Assembly (NCBI GenBank): GCA_947166355.1
Contig: CAMVDX010000005.1
Span: 62,001 to 126,000, forward strand
Length of the DNA stretch: 64,000 nt
From: an uncultured Treponema sp.
GTDB lineage: Bacteria > Spirochaetota > Spirochaetia > Treponematales > Treponemataceae
Reading direction: 5' to 3'
Under the pieces are notes generated by a model. The model had not been told where the DNA came from. It did no database searches and saw only the letters and a list, made by a program, of their open reading frames with translations. Numbering within the stretch: position 1 is the stretch's first letter; each line of letters opens with the position of its first letter. The translations under genes and the position numbers were made by a program. This document shows positions 16,769-25,026 of this stretch, in pieces.

Positions 16769-17335
16769 ATGAGCAAAAATATCATAATTTGTGGGGTAGG
16801 CGGACAGGGAACTGTTCTTGCCGCAAAGGTACTTTCACAGGCAGCAATTGCAAACGGCGAGCGCGTGCTTTCGGCTGAGACAATCGGAATGGCACAGCGT
16901 GGCGGCTCGGTTGTGAGTCATGTGCGAATCGGCGAAGATATTTATTCTCCTCTGGTACCACAGGGCCAGGCCGATGTTCTTATCGCATTCGAAGCAGCAG
17001 AAGCTGTTCGAAACATCGCGTACCTTAAGCAGGGTGGTACAGTTATAGTAAACAAAAAGGTTGTTCAGCCGGTAACTGCCAGCCTGAGCGGAAAAGCTTT
17101 TGATGAAAATGAAATGATAGACTATCTCAAAAAGGTAGCCGCTACTGTAGTTGTTGTGGACACAGATGAAGCCTGTCGCGAACTTGGCAGCAGCAAGGTT
17201 GTAAACATGGTATTGCTGGGAGCCGCAAGTCGTGCCGGTCTTATAGACGCCAACGAACTTAAAGCCGCAATCAAGCAGCTTGTAAAACCAGACTTCTACG
17301 AGCTCAACGTTCGCGCTGTAGACTGGGGAAAATAG
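16769..17335 (+). CDS. iorB: Indolepyruvate ferredoxin oxidoreductase, beta subunit
   Basis: 188 residues forming the gamma-type domain of 2-oxoacid:ferredoxin oxidoreductases. It starts NIIICGVGGQGTVLAAKVLSQAA and contains AETIGMAQRGGSVVSHVRIG, both hallmark segments. It pairs with IorA, encoded 114 bp upstream across the 80-bp palindrome. The ATG follows AATGGAGAAAATTATAT. It is followed 8 bp later by a thioesterase gene whose ribosome-binding site overlaps the iorB stop. Confidence 0.94.
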   Translation: MSKNIIICGVGGQGTVLAAKVLSQAAIANGERVLSAETIGMAQRGGSVVSHVRIGEDIYSPLVPQGQADVLIAFEAAEAVRNIAYLKQGGTVIVNKKVVQPVTASLSGKAFDENEMIDYLKKVAATVVVVDTDEACRELGSSKVVNMVLLGAASRAGLIDANELKAAIKQLVKPDFYELNVRAVDWGK

Positions 17336-17343
17336 GAGTTTTT

Positions 17344-17739
17344 ATGTCTGATTTAGAAAAAGCGCGCGAGTTTTTTAGTGGAGATTTTTATGCCACAAAG
17401 TCTACTGGAATTGTGATTGAGGAAGTTGGTGAGCATTTTGCGCGCTGCTCTTTTGAGGTAACCCGCAACCATCAGAATGCGTATGGCGGCGTTATGGGTG
17501 GCGCAATCTTTACGCTTGCTGATTATACCTTTGCCGTTTCTTCAAATTTTAATCAGCCGCAGACTGTTTCTATTACAAGTCAGATAAATTTTATTGGCAT
17601 GGCAAAGGGCAAAAAACTGATTTCTGAATCGCGGCTTATAAAAGATGGCCGTTCTACCTGCCTTTATGAAATAAATATTACCGACGAGCTTGGAACTAAG
17701 GTTGCATTTGCAACTTTTACGGGTATGAAATTAAAATGA
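17344..17739 (+). CDS. PaaI-like hotdog-fold acyl-CoA thioesterase
   Basis: 131 residues of a single hotdog domain, with HQNAYGGVMGGAIFTLADYTFAVSSN holding the catalytic-helix pattern (asparagine plus acidic Asp) and VSITSQINFIGMAKGKKL. PaaI-type enzymes hydrolyse aryl-acetyl-CoA esters. Position directly behind iorAB (AGGAG overlapping the iorB stop) suggests it releases free arylacetates from the CoA esters made by IorAB, or rescues trapped CoA. The substrate is an inference from context. Confidence 0.82.
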   Translation: MSDLEKAREFFSGDFYATKSTGIVIEEVGEHFARCSFEVTRNHQNAYGGVMGGAIFTLADYTFAVSSNFNQPQTVSITSQINFIGMAKGKKLISESRLIKDGRSTCLYEINITDELGTKVAFATFTGMKLK

Positions 17740-17775
17740 TAAAAATTTGCGTAGATGAGAGATCTAAAGGTTGAT

Positions 17776-17805
17776 AAAGTTATAACTTTTTGTTAAAGTT
17801 AACAA
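17776..17805. promoter_or_regulatory. Two adjacent perfect palindromes upstream of a small orphan gene
   Basis: AAAGTTATAACTTT (17776-17789) is perfectly self-complementary and abuts TTGTTAA-AG-TTAACAA (17790-17805), a perfect 7-bp inverted repeat with a 2-base centre. Their size and position 60-90 bp before the next ATG suit an operator. No regulator is identified. Confidence 0.45.
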
Positions 17806-17867
17806 GGTTATGAATTAACCAAAATATTTAAGAATATTAAAAAATAGCCAAGAGAGGGAGAATTCGG

Positions 17868-18092
17868 ATGGTAACGAATAAAAAAGAAAAGCTCGTCGTA
17901 GATAGTGTTGATAAAGCTATCAAATCCTACATGGATGAAAAATGTTCACCAGCAGCCTACAAAAAACTGATTTTTAAGCTTGAAGGAGGGCTTGTAAAAG
18001 CTGTTCTTCATAAAAATCTTTCAGTTGTAGAATTCGCAAATGCTGATAGAATTCTGAATGAATTTGAAAGCAGAAAAAACGAATCTGTATAA
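17868..18092 (+). CDS. Hypothetical 74-residue protein
   Basis: A small, charged, helix-prone protein (MVTNKKEKLVVDSVDKAIK...) with no signal peptide, membrane segment or recognised motif. GAGAGGGAG stands about ten bases before the ATG and two palindromes lie farther upstream, so it is likely expressed. The Sel1 protein begins 11 bp downstream and the two are probably cotranscribed. Function unknown. Confidence 0.6.
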   Translation: MVTNKKEKLVVDSVDKAIKSYMDEKCSPAAYKKLIFKLEGGLVKAVLHKNLSVVEFANADRILNEFESRKNESV

Positions 18093-18103
18093 ATCTAAAA
18101 AAA

Positions 18104-18847
18104 TTGACATCAAAAAAATCCCCAATTAAACATTTAATCTTTGGAATAATTCTTGTTTTTTGCCTGTGTTATATTACTGCACAAGATACAAATATTGATA
18201 AAGCCTTTGATGCTTTGTTCAGTAATGATTATGTAACCGCAAAAAAATTATTTGAGTCAGAAGCGGCTAATGGTGATTTAGACGCACTTAATGGGCTTGG
18301 ATATTTGTATGAGCGCGGTTTTGGAACTGAACAGAATTATGAAAAGGCTTTTCAGTACTATTTTGAAGCGGCAATAAAAGGTCATGCAAATGCTCAGTCA
18401 AATCTTGCTTTGGCTTATGAGTATGGTCGTGGTTGTAAAGCCGATATGGAAAGCGCAATTTACTGGTTTACAAAAGCAGCAGAAGGCGGATATGCACAGG
18501 CTCAGGCTAATCTTGGTGATATCTATTGTGATCGTGAAGATTATGAAAAGGCTCTATATTATTATGAATTAGCTGCAGAGCAGGAAGATCCTGGTTCAAT
18601 TTGTAATATCGGATATTTATATGCTAATGGATATGGCGTTGAGCAGAACTATGATATTGCTTTTGATTATTATTTGAAGTCTGCCGAATTGGGAATTTCA
18701 ACAGCACAGTCGAATGTTGGCGCATTCTTTGAGCAGGGAAAGGGCTGTACTAAAGATCTTACAAAAGCAGTTGAATGGTATCAGAAAGCAGCTGCTCAAG
18801 GTGATGATTACGCTATCTACAGATTAAGGCAAATGGCCGAAGAATAA
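18104..18847 (+). CDS. Exported Sel1-like repeat (TPR-related) protein
   Basis: 247 residues. A signal peptide (about 1-27, hydrophobic LIFGIILVFCLCYITA before QDTN) is followed by some five or six Sel1 repeats of about 36 residues (YLYERGFGTEQNYEKAFQYYFEAAIKG style) to the C-terminus. Sel1 arrays are protein-binding solenoids; the partner is unknown. No ATG lies near the start. TTG at 18104 is the only codon that gives an intact signal peptide after the preceding stop, so the start is tentative. Confidence 0.8.
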   Translation: MTSKKSPIKHLIFGIILVFCLCYITAQDTNIDKAFDALFSNDYVTAKKLFESEAANGDLDALNGLGYLYERGFGTEQNYEKAFQYYFEAAIKGHANAQSNLALAYEYGRGCKADMESAIYWFTKAAEGGYAQAQANLGDIYCDREDYEKALYYYELAAEQEDPGSICNIGYLYANGYGVEQNYDIAFDYYLKSAELGISTAQSNVGAFFEQGKGCTKDLTKAVEWYQKAAAQGDDYAIYRLRQMAEE

Positions 18848-18872
18848 TCATAACAATTTTTAAAGATTACTA

Positions 18873-18901
18873 TTGACAGAAACAAAGTCTCGTGTTATTG
18901 T
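18873..18901 (+). promoter_or_regulatory. Promoter of paaK
   Basis: Perfect -35 TTGACA (18873-18878), 17-bp spacer, extended -10 TGTTATTGT (TATTGT 18896-18901). The ~100-base leader that follows carries two palindromic repeats. Confidence 0.65.
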
Positions 18902-18928
18902 GTTACTATAAATAGAAGCATAATATAA

Positions 18929-18990
18929 CGGTCATTGAGCCTGTCGAAATGACCGTCTTTCAACGGTGGTTTCGAGAGCCTCAACCACCG
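18929..18990. repeat. Two palindromic repeats in the paaK leader
   Basis: CGGTCATT/AATGACCG (18929-18955) around GAGCCTGTCGA, then the CGGTGGTTTCGAGAGCCTCAACCACCG type at 18964-18990. Both would form hairpins in the transcript about 20-80 bases before the start codon. Confidence 0.75.
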
Positions 18991-19006
18991 TAAACAGGAG
19001 ATAAAA

Positions 19007-20248
19007 ATGAAATTAACTGAAAAACAGCTTGAACAGATTCGCGCACAGATTAAGCGCGTTAAGGAATTTGGAAATCCTTTCTATACAAAACGCTTTGCTA
19101 ACGTAAATCCAGAAGATATTAAAACCCAGGAAGATTTTGAAAATCTTGTTCCTTTTGTAACAAAACAGGAGCTCCGCGACGCATATCCGCTCGGACTGGC
19201 TACAGTTCCGGAAGAAGAAATTGTGCGCATTCACTCGTCTAGCGGTACCACTGGCGCACCTGTAGTAATTCCATATACAAAGAAAGACGTAGAAGACTGG
19301 GCTATCATGTTTGCCCGCTGCTATGAGCTTGCAGGAATCACAAATAAAGACCGCATCCAGATTACACCGGGTTACGGACTCTGGACAGCTGGTATCGGCT
19401 TTCAGGCTGGCTGTGAACGCCTTGGCGCTATGGCCGTTCCAATGGGGCCAGGTAACACAGAAAAGCAGCTTCAGATGATGCAGGATCTTAAATCAACAGT
19501 AATCTGCGCAACTTCTTCTTATGCACTCCTCCTTGCAGAACAGGTAGAAGCCCGCGGACTCAAAGATAAGATTCACCTTACAAAGGGTGTAATTGGTTCA
19601 GAACGCTGGGGTGAAAAAATGCGCAACAGAATTCAGAGTATTCTCGGAATTGAGCTTTACGACATCTACGGTCTTACAGAATGCTACGGACCTGGAATCG
19701 GAATCAACGCAGTTGGCGACGATGCAATCAGTATTTTTGATGATTACGTTTATATTGAGATTCTGGACCCACAGACAGGTAAGCCTGTTCCAGAAGGACA
19801 GATTGGTGAAATTACTTTAACAACTCTTGTAAAAGAGGGAGCTCCGTTGTTCCGCTTCCGTACACATGACCTCGCTGCCTTTGTAACAACTCCAAATCCA
19901 ACAGGCCTCAAGTATCCACGCATCACACAGATTCTTGGCCGCAGCGATGACATGGTAAAGGTTAAGGGCAACATCATCTTCCCAAGCACAATCGAAGACG
20001 TAATCAAAGGCGTGCCTGGAACTTCAAGCGAATACCGAGCCCTCATTGAGCATGTAGACGGCAAAGATAAAATGACCCTCTCAGTTGAGGTAGAAGGCGG
20101 CACAGACCGCACAGAAGTTGCCCTCGCAATTGCATACAACTTTAAGCAGAAGTACAACATGACACCGGAAGTTAAAGTTGTAGGAATCGGCGAGCTTCCT
20201 CGCAGTGAAAAGAAAACAAAGCGTATTGAAGATAAACGATTTGATTAA
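19007..20248 (+). CDS. paaK: Phenylacetate--CoA ligase family protein
   Basis: 413 residues of the PaaK branch of adenylate-forming enzymes. The ATP loop is SSSGTTGAPVVIPYT (~76), followed by YGLTECYGPG (~222), the hinge RTHDLAAFV...GRSDDMVKVKGNIIFPS (~323) and a C-terminal ACT-like/AMP-binding domain ending LPRSEKKTKRIED. It interconverts aryl acetate + CoA + ATP with aryl-acetyl-CoA. With iorAB and the thioesterase nearby it fits fermentation of aromatic amino acids, where it could act on phenylacetate or indoleacetate. ATG with AGGAG seven bases upstream. Confidence 0.9.
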   Translation: MKLTEKQLEQIRAQIKRVKEFGNPFYTKRFANVNPEDIKTQEDFENLVPFVTKQELRDAYPLGLATVPEEEIVRIHSSSGTTGAPVVIPYTKKDVEDWAIMFARCYELAGITNKDRIQITPGYGLWTAGIGFQAGCERLGAMAVPMGPGNTEKQLQMMQDLKSTVICATSSYALLLAEQVEARGLKDKIHLTKGVIGSERWGEKMRNRIQSILGIELYDIYGLTECYGPGIGINAVGDDAISIFDDYVYIEILDPQTGKPVPEGQIGEITLTTLVKEGAPLFRFRTHDLAAFVTTPNPTGLKYPRITQILGRSDDMVKVKGNIIFPSTIEDVIKGVPGTSSEYRALIEHVDGKDKMTLSVEVEGGTDRTEVALAIAYNFKQKYNMTPEVKVVGIGELPRSEKKTKRIEDKRFD

Positions 20249-20255
20249 CGAGCTG

Positions 20256-20374
20256 GGGCTGTCCAAAAAGTTTACTTCCTAGTGTCATTCCGAACTTGTT
20301 TCGGAATCTATAGACCTAGATATAGTGTAGATGCTGAAACAAGTTCAGCATGACAATACTTTTTGGACATTCCC
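20256..20374. repeat. Dispersed ~115-bp palindromic element
   Basis: GTCCAAAAAGT and ACTTTTTGGAC ends enclose AGTGTCATTCCGAAC...GTTCAGCATGACAAT. It is the same element as 27551-27671 in opposite orientation. It begins 7 bp after the paaK stop. Confidence 0.9.
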
Positions 20375-20384
20375 ATGACAATTT

Positions 20385-20489
20385 AGGGGCGTTGCGGGGG
20401 CACGATGTCGGAAAATTTTGCCCCCGCTGGGTTGGGTAGCGCGCAACAACGTGCGCGCGTAGGGCGGGGCTCCGCCCTCTTTTTTTTTC
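20385..20489. repeat. GC-rich repeat ending in a terminator-like hairpin
   Basis: GC-rich stretch with GGGGGCA/TGCCCCC-like and GCGCGC palindromes, related in style to those at 31.4, 32.1 and 46.1 kb. It ends in AGGGCGG/CCGCCCT plus a run of T. Confidence 0.65.
20461..20489 (+). terminator. Rho-independent terminator
   Basis: Perfect 7-bp stem AGGGCGG (20461-20467) / CCGCCCT (20472-20478), four-base loop, then a T-rich tract of about ten bases. It separates paaK from the zinc-ribbon gene. An extended -10 box TGCTATAAT (TATAAT 20510-20515) for the next gene lies just beyond. Confidence 0.8.
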
Positions 20490-20536
20490 TAATATTTTAA
20501 ATCCTGTGCTATAATTAATCTATTCTGGAGTTTTCT

Positions 20537-21514
20537 ATGAAATGTATTAAATGTGGCACTATGCTTCCTGATGAAGCACGTTTTTGTTTTAATTGCGGAT
20601 ATCCTGTTGGTGATGTAAAGATTCTGCGTTCCTGCGAGGAATGCGGTAATGTTTTGAGCACGGTGGATAAGTTTTGCTCTCGTTGTGGAATTCCTGTGAA
20701 GGTTATAAAAGAAGGCGAAAGTACGGAGCAGGTTACGGATAATCCGCGTGTTCAGATTGGAAAGACGCCGAAAATGATTTTAGTGCCGGGCGGTCAGTTT
20801 GTAATGGGCGGCGGCTCTCACAATAGTCTTGTAACTCTTGTAAGTTATTATCTTAGCGAAGTTCCGGTAACACAAAGTCAGTACGCTCATGTGATGGGAA
20901 AAAATCCGTCGAAGCTGCAGGGCGAAAACCGGCCTGTAGAAAGTGTGAACTGGTGTGAAGCAATTATTTACTGCAATATGCTCAGTAAGCTGAACGGGCT
21001 TATGCCTTGTTATAGCATTGGAACTTCGACGGACCTCAGCGTATTCGAAGCAACGAGTCCGGTCTGGAAGCGAATCAACTGTAATTTTACGGCAAATGGT
21101 TTCCGTCTGCCTACTGAAGCTGAATGGGAATATGCGGCCCGTGATGGAAAGACTTCTACTCCGAATCCTTATGCGGGAAGTGCAAATATTAATGCTGTTG
21201 CGTGGTATGGCGAGAATAGCGGAATTACGACTCACAGTGTTGCAACAAAAGATCCGAACGGGCTTAAGCTTTATGATATGTGCGGAAATGTTGCGGAATG
21301 GTGCTGGGATTATTATACTCCGAATCTTGCGTCTGGAGCTCAGACAAATCCTCATGGACCTACAACCGGAGATATGCACGTGAAGCGTGGCGGCAGCTGG
21401 CTTGATGATCCTCAGCAGTGTACGGTGTTTTATCGCAGTGGTAGTGCACCAAACGGTAAGAGCAGCAGCCTGGGCTTTAGAGTTTGCTGTAGTGCGGTTG
21501 GGCAGACTATCTGA
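20537..21514 (+). CDS. Double zinc-ribbon protein with formylglycine-generating-enzyme-like (SUMF1) domain
   Basis: 325 residues. Two zinc ribbons (CIKCGTMLPDEARFCFNCG and CEECGNVLSTVDKFCSRCG) occupy 1-53. The rest is an FGE/SUMF1 domain (MILVPGGQFVMGG, PVESVNWCEAIIYCN, GFRLPTEAEWEYAARDG, LYDMCGNVAEWCWDYY, RGGSW, LGFRVC). True FGE oxidases use a cysteine pair after RGGSY. Here RGGSWLDDPQQC keeps only one, so sulfatase maturation is unlikely, and many such proteins have other or unknown roles. No sulfatase is nearby. No signal peptide. ATG behind CTGGAG. The SpoIIE phosphatase gene follows in the same direction. Confidence 0.82.
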   Translation: MKCIKCGTMLPDEARFCFNCGYPVGDVKILRSCEECGNVLSTVDKFCSRCGIPVKVIKEGESTEQVTDNPRVQIGKTPKMILVPGGQFVMGGGSHNSLVTLVSYYLSEVPVTQSQYAHVMGKNPSKLQGENRPVESVNWCEAIIYCNMLSKLNGLMPCYSIGTSTDLSVFEATSPVWKRINCNFTANGFRLPTEAEWEYAARDGKTSTPNPYAGSANINAVAWYGENSGITTHSVATKDPNGLKLYDMCGNVAEWCWDYYTPNLASGAQTNPHGPTTGDMHVKRGGSWLDDPQQCTVFYRSGSAPNGKSSSLGFRVCCSAVGQTI

Positions 21515-21602
21515 TAAAGGCTTAAAAAATAAAGGCTGATAAAAAATGCGCGTGAAGTAAGACGGCCGTATAAAGGCAGATTCGGTTTTTCGGGAGCGAT
21601 TT

Positions 21603-23234
21603 ATGAAGGGCGATTCAAAGAAAAAAAAGCTTCGTATTTCTGTACTTGGTTTGGAATTGATTTTGGGCACGGTGATTTTTGGTGTGCTCATGTGTATTGT
21701 GAACAGCTATACCGGCTATAGGGAATTCCAGGAAGAGCTTGAAGTAATATATGGCACTGTAACTGAACAGTTTGCGGATACTGCCGCAACCTGTATCAAT
21801 GGTGACAAGCTGGATGTCTGGCTTGAAGATGGTCCTGATGCTGAATGGGAAGAAATTAACAGCCGTCTTATTGATATTACGCAGTCTGCTGAAATTGTAT
21901 ACATTGCTGTAACAAAAATTGCGCCGGATTATAAATCGCGGACTTATGTTTTTGATACGGTTAATAGCAAGGAATTGAATAGTACTGTAATTGAGCTTGG
22001 ATATGTTCAGTCGCTTGAAAAAAAGACGGACGATTATATTGAAAACTTGCGCGGAGTAATTGAGCGCGGCGAAAGATACAGTATGTTTTCTTATAAAAAA
22101 GGTGGCGGTCATGTAACCAGTGCTGTGCCTCTTTATGATTCTAACCGCAAACCGTGTGCCATTGTAAGCGTTTATAAACCTATGCATGAAATTAAGGAAT
22201 ACAAAAAGAAATTTCTGCATTCTATAATTTTATGGGCGCTTGCGCTTACTGCTCTTTTTATTGCGCTTTATGCACTTTTGATTTATTTCGGAATTATCAG
22301 ACCTATTCTTTTTGTAACTTATGAGACCTCGCATTTTGCGGAGCATCACGGCGAGCTTACGGGAATTCTTAAAAAAGTCCGTACTCACGATGAAATAGGA
22401 ACTCTTGCAAAGTCCGTAGAAAAGATGAGTGCTGATATGAACAAATATATAGAAGATCTTACTCATGCTACAGCCGAAAAGGAAAGGCTTGGCGCAGAGC
22501 TTAATGTTGCAAAGCAGATTCAGGCCGAAATGCTTCCGCGTGTTTTTCCGCCGTTTGAAAACCATCCGGAAATTGAGCTTTTTGCTTCTATGGAACCGGC
22601 AAAAGAAGTTGGCGGTGATTTTTATGATTTTTACATGCTTGATGATGACCACTTTGCAGTGGTCGTTGGAGATGTAAGCGGTAAGGGCGTTCCAGCGGCA
22701 TTGTTCATGGTAATTACAAAAACACTTTTAAAGGATACCGCAATTCAGGCAGCTATTGGATACGACCCTGCAAAAATCTTTGAGCATGTTAATTCTATTT
22801 TGTGCGAAGGAAATGAGAGCGGGCTTTTTGTTACCTGCTGGCTTGGTATAATCACTCTTTCTACGGGAGAAATGAAGTTTGCAAATGCCGGTCATAATGC
22901 GCCGCTTATTATGCAGAATGGGGAAGTAAAATATCTTACGACAAAACCGAATCTGATGCTTGCCGGAATGGATGGAATTCCGTACACAACTTATACGACA
23001 AGCTTTTCAAAAGGAGACAGGCTTTTTGTTTTCACTGATGGTGTTACTGAGGCTACGAATGCTCATAACGATTTGTATGGAGAAGAAAGGCTCCTTTCGG
23101 TTGTAAAGGGAATCGGCCAGAAAAAGCCGCGTGAGGTTCTGAATATTATCCGCGAAGATATAAATATTTTTGTAAAGGATGCATCTCAATTTGATGATAT
23201 TACAATGCTGGAAATGATTTTTAACGGGCGCTAG
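21603..23234 (+). CDS. Membrane SpoIIE/RsbU-type PP2C phosphatase with HAMP domain
   Basis: 543 residues. Transmembrane segments at about 10-33 and 205-232 flank an extracytoplasmic sensor domain of ~170 residues. A HAMP region (~233-290) and a coiled linker follow, then a PP2C-type phosphatase (~300-541) with intact metal-binding acidic motifs: GGDFYDFY, VGDVSGKG, FTDGVTEA and FDDITMLEM. It would dephosphorylate a STAS antagonist in response to an outside signal. An RsbW-type kinase gene follows after 9 bp and a STAS gene lies convergently beyond, making a complete partner-switching set. Confidence 0.92.
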   Translation: MKGDSKKKKLRISVLGLELILGTVIFGVLMCIVNSYTGYREFQEELEVIYGTVTEQFADTAATCINGDKLDVWLEDGPDAEWEEINSRLIDITQSAEIVYIAVTKIAPDYKSRTYVFDTVNSKELNSTVIELGYVQSLEKKTDDYIENLRGVIERGERYSMFSYKKGGGHVTSAVPLYDSNRKPCAIVSVYKPMHEIKEYKKKFLHSIILWALALTALFIALYALLIYFGIIRPILFVTYETSHFAEHHGELTGILKKVRTHDEIGTLAKSVEKMSADMNKYIEDLTHATAEKERLGAELNVAKQIQAEMLPRVFPPFENHPEIELFASMEPAKEVGGDFYDFYMLDDDHFAVVVGDVSGKGVPAALFMVITKTLLKDTAIQAAIGYDPAKIFEHVNSILCEGNESGLFVTCWLGIITLSTGEMKFANAGHNAPLIMQNGEVKYLTTKPNLMLAGMDGIPYTTYTTSFSKGDRLFVFTDGVTEATNAHNDLYGEERLLSVVKGIGQKKPREVLNIIREDINIFVKDASQFDDITMLEMIFNGR

Positions 23235-23243
23235 GGGAGTTGT

Positions 23244-23663
23244 ATGGGTGAGAGCATTTTAAGAGTAAAGGCAGCAGATGAAAGTATGCAGACGGTGAAT
23301 GATTTTATTCATTCTCAGCTTCCAAAGGGCTGCGACGATATGCTTTTGAATCAGATTGATTTGGCGGTGGAAGAGATTTTTGTAAACATTGCGCATTATT
23401 CTGGTTCAGAAGAAGCCGAAATTGTTTTAGATTATCATATTGGTGGTGATGGCAGTGGAGTTTTGACGGTGATTTTTAAAGATGGCGGCAAGCCTTTTAA
23501 TCCGCTGGAAAAGCCTGATCCTGATTTGACTCTGAGTGCCGAAGAACGCAAAATTGGTGGGCTTGGAATTTTTCTTACAAAAAAATTTATGGATGCTGTG
23601 GAATATGAATACAGCGACGGAAAGAACTGCCTTAAGATTAAAAAGAAAGTATGTGCCGGTTAG
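23244..23663 (+). CDS. RsbW-type anti-sigma factor / serine kinase (GHKL ATPase)
   Basis: 139 residues with the Bergerat fold: the N-box DLAVEEIFVNIAHYS (~37) and the G1/G2 regions FKDGGKPFNP and IGGLGIFLTKKFMDAVEY. It should phosphorylate a STAS-domain antagonist and bind a sigma factor or another target. GGGAG lies three to four bases before the ATG, 9 bp after the phosphatase gene, so the two are one operon. No sigma-factor gene is in the window; its target is unknown. Confidence 0.9.
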   Translation: MGESILRVKAADESMQTVNDFIHSQLPKGCDDMLLNQIDLAVEEIFVNIAHYSGSEEAEIVLDYHIGGDGSGVLTVIFKDGGKPFNPLEKPDPDLTLSAEERKIGGLGIFLTKKFMDAVEYEYSDGKNCLKIKKKVCAG

Positions 23664-23664
23664 A

Positions 23665-23681
23665 GCCCGGCTTGACCGGGC
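23665..23681. terminator. Possible bidirectional hairpin between rsbW-type and STAS genes
   Basis: GCCCGG/CCGGGC (23665-23670, 23676-23681) with a five-base loop between the convergent stops. The following AATCTTT tract is only weakly T-rich. Confidence 0.4.
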
Positions 23682-23686
23682 AATCT

Positions 23687-23986
23687 TTATTCCACTGTCA
23701 AAATGCTGTCCATGCCGGTTGCAGCGAGCACCTGCTTGCAGAAAGCTGAAGGTGAACGGATAATCATTTTTCCACCGATTGGAAGCATAAGCTTGTGTGC
23801 AAGAAGAACTACGCGCAAGCCTGCACTTGAAATATATTGAATGCTGGAAAGATTCAGATAAAGAGTCTGAATATCCTTTGGAAGCTGCTTGAGTTTTGCT
23901 TCCAGTTCTGGAGCTGTTCCGGTATCAAGACGACCAGAAATTACGAGTTCAATTGAATTTGCTGTTTTATTTTCTGTAATTGTCAT
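23687..23986 (-). CDS. STAS-domain anti-anti-sigma factor
   Basis: 99 residues, a single STAS domain. LYLNLSSIQYISSAGLRVVL contains the phosphorylatable serine (ISSAGLR, ~54). It is the expected substrate of the convergent kinase and the SpoIIE phosphatase. Being on the other strand, it can be expressed independently of its partners. Confidence 0.9.
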   Translation of the reverse strand: MTITENKTANSIELVISGRLDTGTAPELEAKLKQLPKDIQTLYLNLSSIQYISSAGLRVVLLAHKLMLPIGGKMIIRSPSAFCKQVLAATGMDSILTVE

Positions 23987-24049
23987 AATTTTATTTTCTC
24001 ACGATTATATAGTTTTTGCAAGATAGAAAGTCTTTGTTGGAAACAGGGT

Positions 24050-24108
24050 TTCCGCATTATAAAAGATTTACGTAATCTTGGCGCGAGGGAGCGGGGCGTG
24101 GTACAAAA
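24050..24108. repeat. Dispersed repeat, copy 1 of 2 in the window
   Basis: Begins with CCGCATTATAAA and ends with a 30-bp stretch (24079-24108, starting TGGCGCGAGGGAGCGGGG) that is identical at 27715-27744. Both copies are intergenic. Confidence 0.85.
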
Positions 24109-24139
24109 CCGCGACCGGGGGCCTGGAAAAACCTACCAT

Positions 24140-24168
24140 TTGAACAACATCAAGAATAATGATATATT
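24140..24168 (+). promoter_or_regulatory. Promoter of the acyltransferase gene
   Basis: -35 TTGAAC (24140-24145), 17-bp spacer, -10 TATATT (24163-24168). The ATG at 24182 follows after 13 bases and there is no Shine-Dalgarno sequence, so the leader would be about six bases. Confidence 0.5.
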
Positions 24169-24181
24169 AGTCTGAATTAAC

Positions 24182-24916
24182 ATGGAAAAGCGAAACAGCA
24201 GTATATCAATTTTATTCAAGGCAATATCAAGAAACTTTTTCAAAATCATCGTATATTATCCAAAAATGGTCTATATGGCCTTTCATCAGAGTAAATATAC
24301 AGAAGATGAAATGTATGCTTACTGTCTTAAAATGATAAAATTTGCCGTAGATACTGCAGGACTTCGTGTTGAAGCTTACGGACTCGAAAATATTCCCGAA
24401 AATGACGGTTTTTATATCTGCGCAAATCATCAGGAAAAATTTGATCCGCTCGCAATCTGGTATACTTTTCCGCGTAAAACTGGTGTAATTCTTGATGATG
24501 TGGCAACTCACCGTCCGTTTATCCGCGAGGTTTGCCGACTTATCAAATCGCAAAAGTTGATAAAGCATAATCCTCATTCTGTTGTAAAGGCTTACAGCGA
24601 AATCACTAAAGAACTTAAAGCTGGAAATAATTATATGGTTTTCCCGGAAGGTGGCTATGAAATTACTGCCTGCCAGCTGGATGAATTTCATGCGGGCAGC
24701 TTTAAAAGTGCTCAGCGTGCTCACTGTACAATCTTGCCTGTTGCGGTTATAGATTCCTACTGCATTTTTGATAAAGGTTTTAAAACATCTCGCCCGATTC
24801 AGATTCATTACCTTAAACCAATTCTGCCGGATGAATATGATGGAATGTCTACTACAGAGATTGCGGAGCTGGTAAAGGGGCGCATTAAGTCTCATCTGGA
24901 TATTTATCAGAAATAA
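24182..24916 (+). CDS. 1-acyl-sn-glycerol-3-phosphate acyltransferase (PlsC family)
   Basis: 244 residues with the acyltransferase blocks NHQEKFD (NHX4D type, ~93) and VFPEGGYE (~157) and an N-terminal hydrophobic stretch near 17-40 that may lie on the membrane. PlsC enzymes acylate lysophosphatidic acid in phospholipid synthesis; paralogues use other lysolipids. It stands alone between two intergenic repeat regions. Confidence 0.87.
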   Translation: MEKRNSSISILFKAISRNFFKIIVYYPKMVYMAFHQSKYTEDEMYAYCLKMIKFAVDTAGLRVEAYGLENIPENDGFYICANHQEKFDPLAIWYTFPRKTGVILDDVATHRPFIREVCRLIKSQKLIKHNPHSVVKAYSEITKELKAGNNYMVFPEGGYEITACQLDEFHAGSFKSAQRAHCTILPVAVIDSYCIFDKGFKTSRPIQIHYLKPILPDEYDGMSTTEIAELVKGRIKSHLDIYQK

Positions 24917-25026
24917 AAAACTTCATAATCCAGTTAGAAATAAAAATCACTAGTAAAATCTCTATAAAACTTGATTTCTGGAAAAAGTTACCTTATCTTT
25001 TTAGTATAGATTATTTTATAAGAGGC

